Source: Tissierellia bacterium (lineage in GTDB: Bacteria; Bacillota; Clostridia; Peptostreptococcales; Acidaminobacteraceae). Taken from it: 34,035 nucleotides of DNA. The stretch covers positions 1 through 34,035 of the forward strand of contig JAAYOV010000028.1 of the NCBI GenBank assembly GCA_012520095.1. The letters are read 5' to 3'. This document shows, one piece after another, positions 32,410-34,035 of this stretch. The translations under genes were made by a program, and so were the position numbers. Numbering within the stretch: position 1 is the first letter of the stretch; the number at the start of each line of letters is the position of its first letter. The notes beneath the pieces are model-generated. The model saw only the letters and a program-made list of their open reading frames with translations. It was not told the DNA's origin and searched no databases.

Positions 32410-34035
32410 AGCAAACCCCTCCCGTACGCGTCGTGTTGATGCCGCAGCCGTGGCAGCCCTTGCGGCAGTCCGGCGTCGTCTTCTCCTCAAGCGCTCGCCG
32501 CAATTCTCTTTTCAAATATTCTTTGCTCACGCCTGAATCGACAATATCCCAGGGAAGAGGTTCATCAAGGTCTCTTTCTCCCAGTTCTTTCTGTATGTCG
32601 ACACCGCAAATCTCAAACGCCTTCTCCCATATTTCCGGACGAAAATACGTGTTCCAGCCGTCAAAAGAAGCGCCTTTTCTAAAGGCCGTCTCGATGACAT
32701 CGGCTAACTTTCTCGAGCCTCTTGCCAAAACCGCCTCGAGATTTGAGACGACCCCCTCATGATAACTATAGCTGAACTGTCGGCTTCGAAGCGCTTTCGC
32801 CAGATACTTCTGCCTCTCTTCGACGACATGTCTTGGCGCCATGGCCACCCATTGAAAAGGAGTAAAGGGCTTGGGAACCAGGTAGGCGGTGCTGATGCTC
32901 AGTTGCAATCTGTCTTTTCCTGTCACCTCTTTATAAAGCGCGCGAAGCCTTTTTGCCGTCTCCTCGATTCCTCTTACATCTTCAAATGTCTCCGTGGGAA
33001 GGCCCAGCATAAAATACAATTTGAGCCGACTCCATCCTTCTTCAAACAGAATCCTCGCATTGGAGAAAATATCATCTTCTTCCACGTTTTTGTTGATCAC
33101 ATCGCGCATTCTCTGCGTGCCCGCTTCAGGAGCAAATGTCAGCGAAGAGCGCTTCGGGCCGCTCACCAGCCGGAGCACGTCGAGACTGAAAGAGTCCAGG
33201 CGCAGAGAAGGCAGGGACATCCGAATCTTTTTCTCCTGAATCCTTTCGTGAAGTTCAGCAACGATCTCTTTAATTTCACTGTGATCAAGACTCGAAAGAC
33301 TCGTCAACGACACCTCTTCGTATCCGCCTTTATTTATCAGCTGCAGAGCATGTTCGACGATCTGTTCCTTACTCTTTTCTCGGACCGGGCGATAGATCAT
33401 TCCCGCCTGGCAGAAGCGACAACCCTGCGTACACCCTCTGAATATCTCCGTAAATGCACGATCGTGAACGACGTCCATAAACGGCACGATGTGCTCAATA
33501 GGATAATCATTCGACTTCAAGGACTTCAGTATCGCCTTCTGCACGGGATACGTCGCTCCGTCATACAGCACGCGATGGCCGCCAAAGACCCCACCATCAT
33601 GAATTTCTTCGTAGAAAGCGGGGACATACACCCCTCGGATCCGACAAGCTTTTTTTAGAAAACTCTCCTTACTCTTGCTCTTTGCATAGAGATTTAAAAG
33701 CTCAACGAGCGTCTCTTCACCATCACCTATGACAAAGAGATCGAAAAACGGCGCCATAGGCTCCGGATTAAAAGCACAGGGGCCGCCCGCAATGACCAGA
33801 GGCATCTCCTCTACACGCTCATGCGAGCGAATCGGGATCCCCGCCATACTGAGCATGTTGAGGACATTGGTATAGCTCAGCTCATACTGAAGGGTAAATC
33901 CGAGGATGTCGAGTTGGCGAAGCGGCGTGGAAGTCTCAAGCGTTTCAAGCTCTTCTTCTCCTTCGCGTATAATGGCTTCCAGATCTTTATCCGGAGCAAA
34001 CACTCGCTCGCAAAAAAAAGCCTCATGGGAATTGA
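32387..34035 (-). CDS. B12-binding-like radical SAM protein (TIGR03960), N-terminus cut
   Basis: The visible part is about 549 residues and runs off the right edge. Reading from the edge gives NSHEAFFCERVFAPDKDLE, so the GTG-started frame at 34003 is internal. The N-terminal Rossmann-like part (LGFTLQYELSYTNVLNML, VIAGGPCAFNPEP) resembles a B12-binding domain. The cluster motif CTQGCRFC (CxxxCxxC) starts the radical SAM domain, and FAPEAGTQRMRDVINKN follows. The C-terminal CHGCGI Cys cluster occurs at the end. Family members pair with DUF2344 and precede RNase G and rplU. No reaction is known. Confidence 0.9.
   Translation of the reverse strand, partial: NSHEAFFCERVFAPDKDLEAIIREGEEELETLETSTPLRQLDILGFTLQYELSYTNVLNMLSMAGIPIRSHERVEEMPLVIAGGPCAFNPEPMAPFFDLFVIGDGEETLVELLNLYAKSKSKESFLKKACRIRGVYVPAFYEEIHDGGVFGGHRVLYDGATYPVQKAILKSLKSNDYPIEHIVPFMDVVHDRAFTEIFRGCTQGCRFCQAGMIYRPVREKSKEQIVEHALQLINKGGYEEVSLTSLSSLDHSEIKEIVAELHERIQEKKIRMSLPSLRLDSFSLDVLRLVSGPKRSSLTFAPEAGTQRMRDVINKNVEEDDIFSNARILFEEGWSRLKLYFMLGLPTETFEDVRGIEETAKRLRALYKEVTGKDRLQLSISTAYLVPKPFTPFQWVAMAPRHVVEERQKYLAKALRSRQFSYSYHEGVVSNLEAVLARGSRKLADVIETAFRKGASFDGWNTYFRPEIWEKAFEICGVDIQKELGERDLDEPLPWDIVDSGVSKEYLKRELRRALEEKTTPDCRKGCHGCGINTTRTGGVCFGMPDPL

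Noticed and set aside
32410..32490. Arg/Ala-rich N-terminal extension of the DUF2344 gene
   Set aside because: It is a frame shadow of the C-terminal end of the radical SAM gene; TTG at 32409 has a strong ribosome binding site.
1..34035. CRISPR arrays, rRNA genes, phage genes, toxin-antitoxin pairs
   Set aside because: No regular repeat-spacer pattern, rRNA-like stretch, phage structural gene or convincing toxin-antitoxin pair was seen.

Overview
The window reads as a chromosomal piece of an anaerobic Bacillota, most likely Clostridia or Tissierellia. The signs are a leucine T-box leader before leuS, an L27 with the cleavable N-terminal extension next to its Prp protease, an L21-type leader, strong AGGAGG ribosome binding sites with many TTG and GTG starts, a UgtP-type glycolipid synthase, and DtxR-like iron boxes. 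No genus can be assigned from sequence reading alone.

Two blocks on the minus strand form a housekeeping backbone. The right block (30707-34035) has a B12-binding-like radical SAM protein (runs off the edge), its DUF2344 partner and a short RNase E/G. The left block (1-9577) has rplU, prp, rpmA, obg, yhbY, nadD, yqeK, rsfS, a small lipoprotein, a ugtP-like glycosyltransferase, tRNA-Glu, gltX, an MBL-rhodanese fusion and T-box-controlled leuS (runs off the edge). In many Clostridia the radical SAM, DUF2344 and RNase G genes lie directly upstream of rplU. Here about 21 kb (about 9580-30700) separates them.

That interval is mosaic. It holds a DsrE-like protein, a CPBP protease, an iron-box-controlled pair of ABC half-transporters, a decayed IS256-type element, a membrane-anchored alpha/beta hydrolase, the AT-rich serC-serA-DUF1015 operon, an iron-box-controlled operon, an SDR oxidoreductase, a scar of a duplicated murE fragment fused to a feoB tail and a dead FeoB-associated gene, an M20 peptidase and a murE-like ligase.

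The most interesting part is 21060-25527. A clear sigma-A promoter overlaps a GTTAG-N6-CTAAC box and drives a nicotianamine-synthase-like protein, an MprF-type flippase domain, a CDP-alcohol phosphatidyltransferase (PssA-like), FeoA, FeoB and a Cys-rich FeoB-associated peptide. The genes overlap or abut. Almost the same box, as a perfect 18-bp palindrome, lies in the promoter of the ABC pair at 11841. Together they suggest one iron regulon that couples Fe(II) uptake, an ABC system resembling siderophore importers of exporter fold, and a lipid-modification module that could make a membrane-held metal ligand. The last point is a hypothesis.
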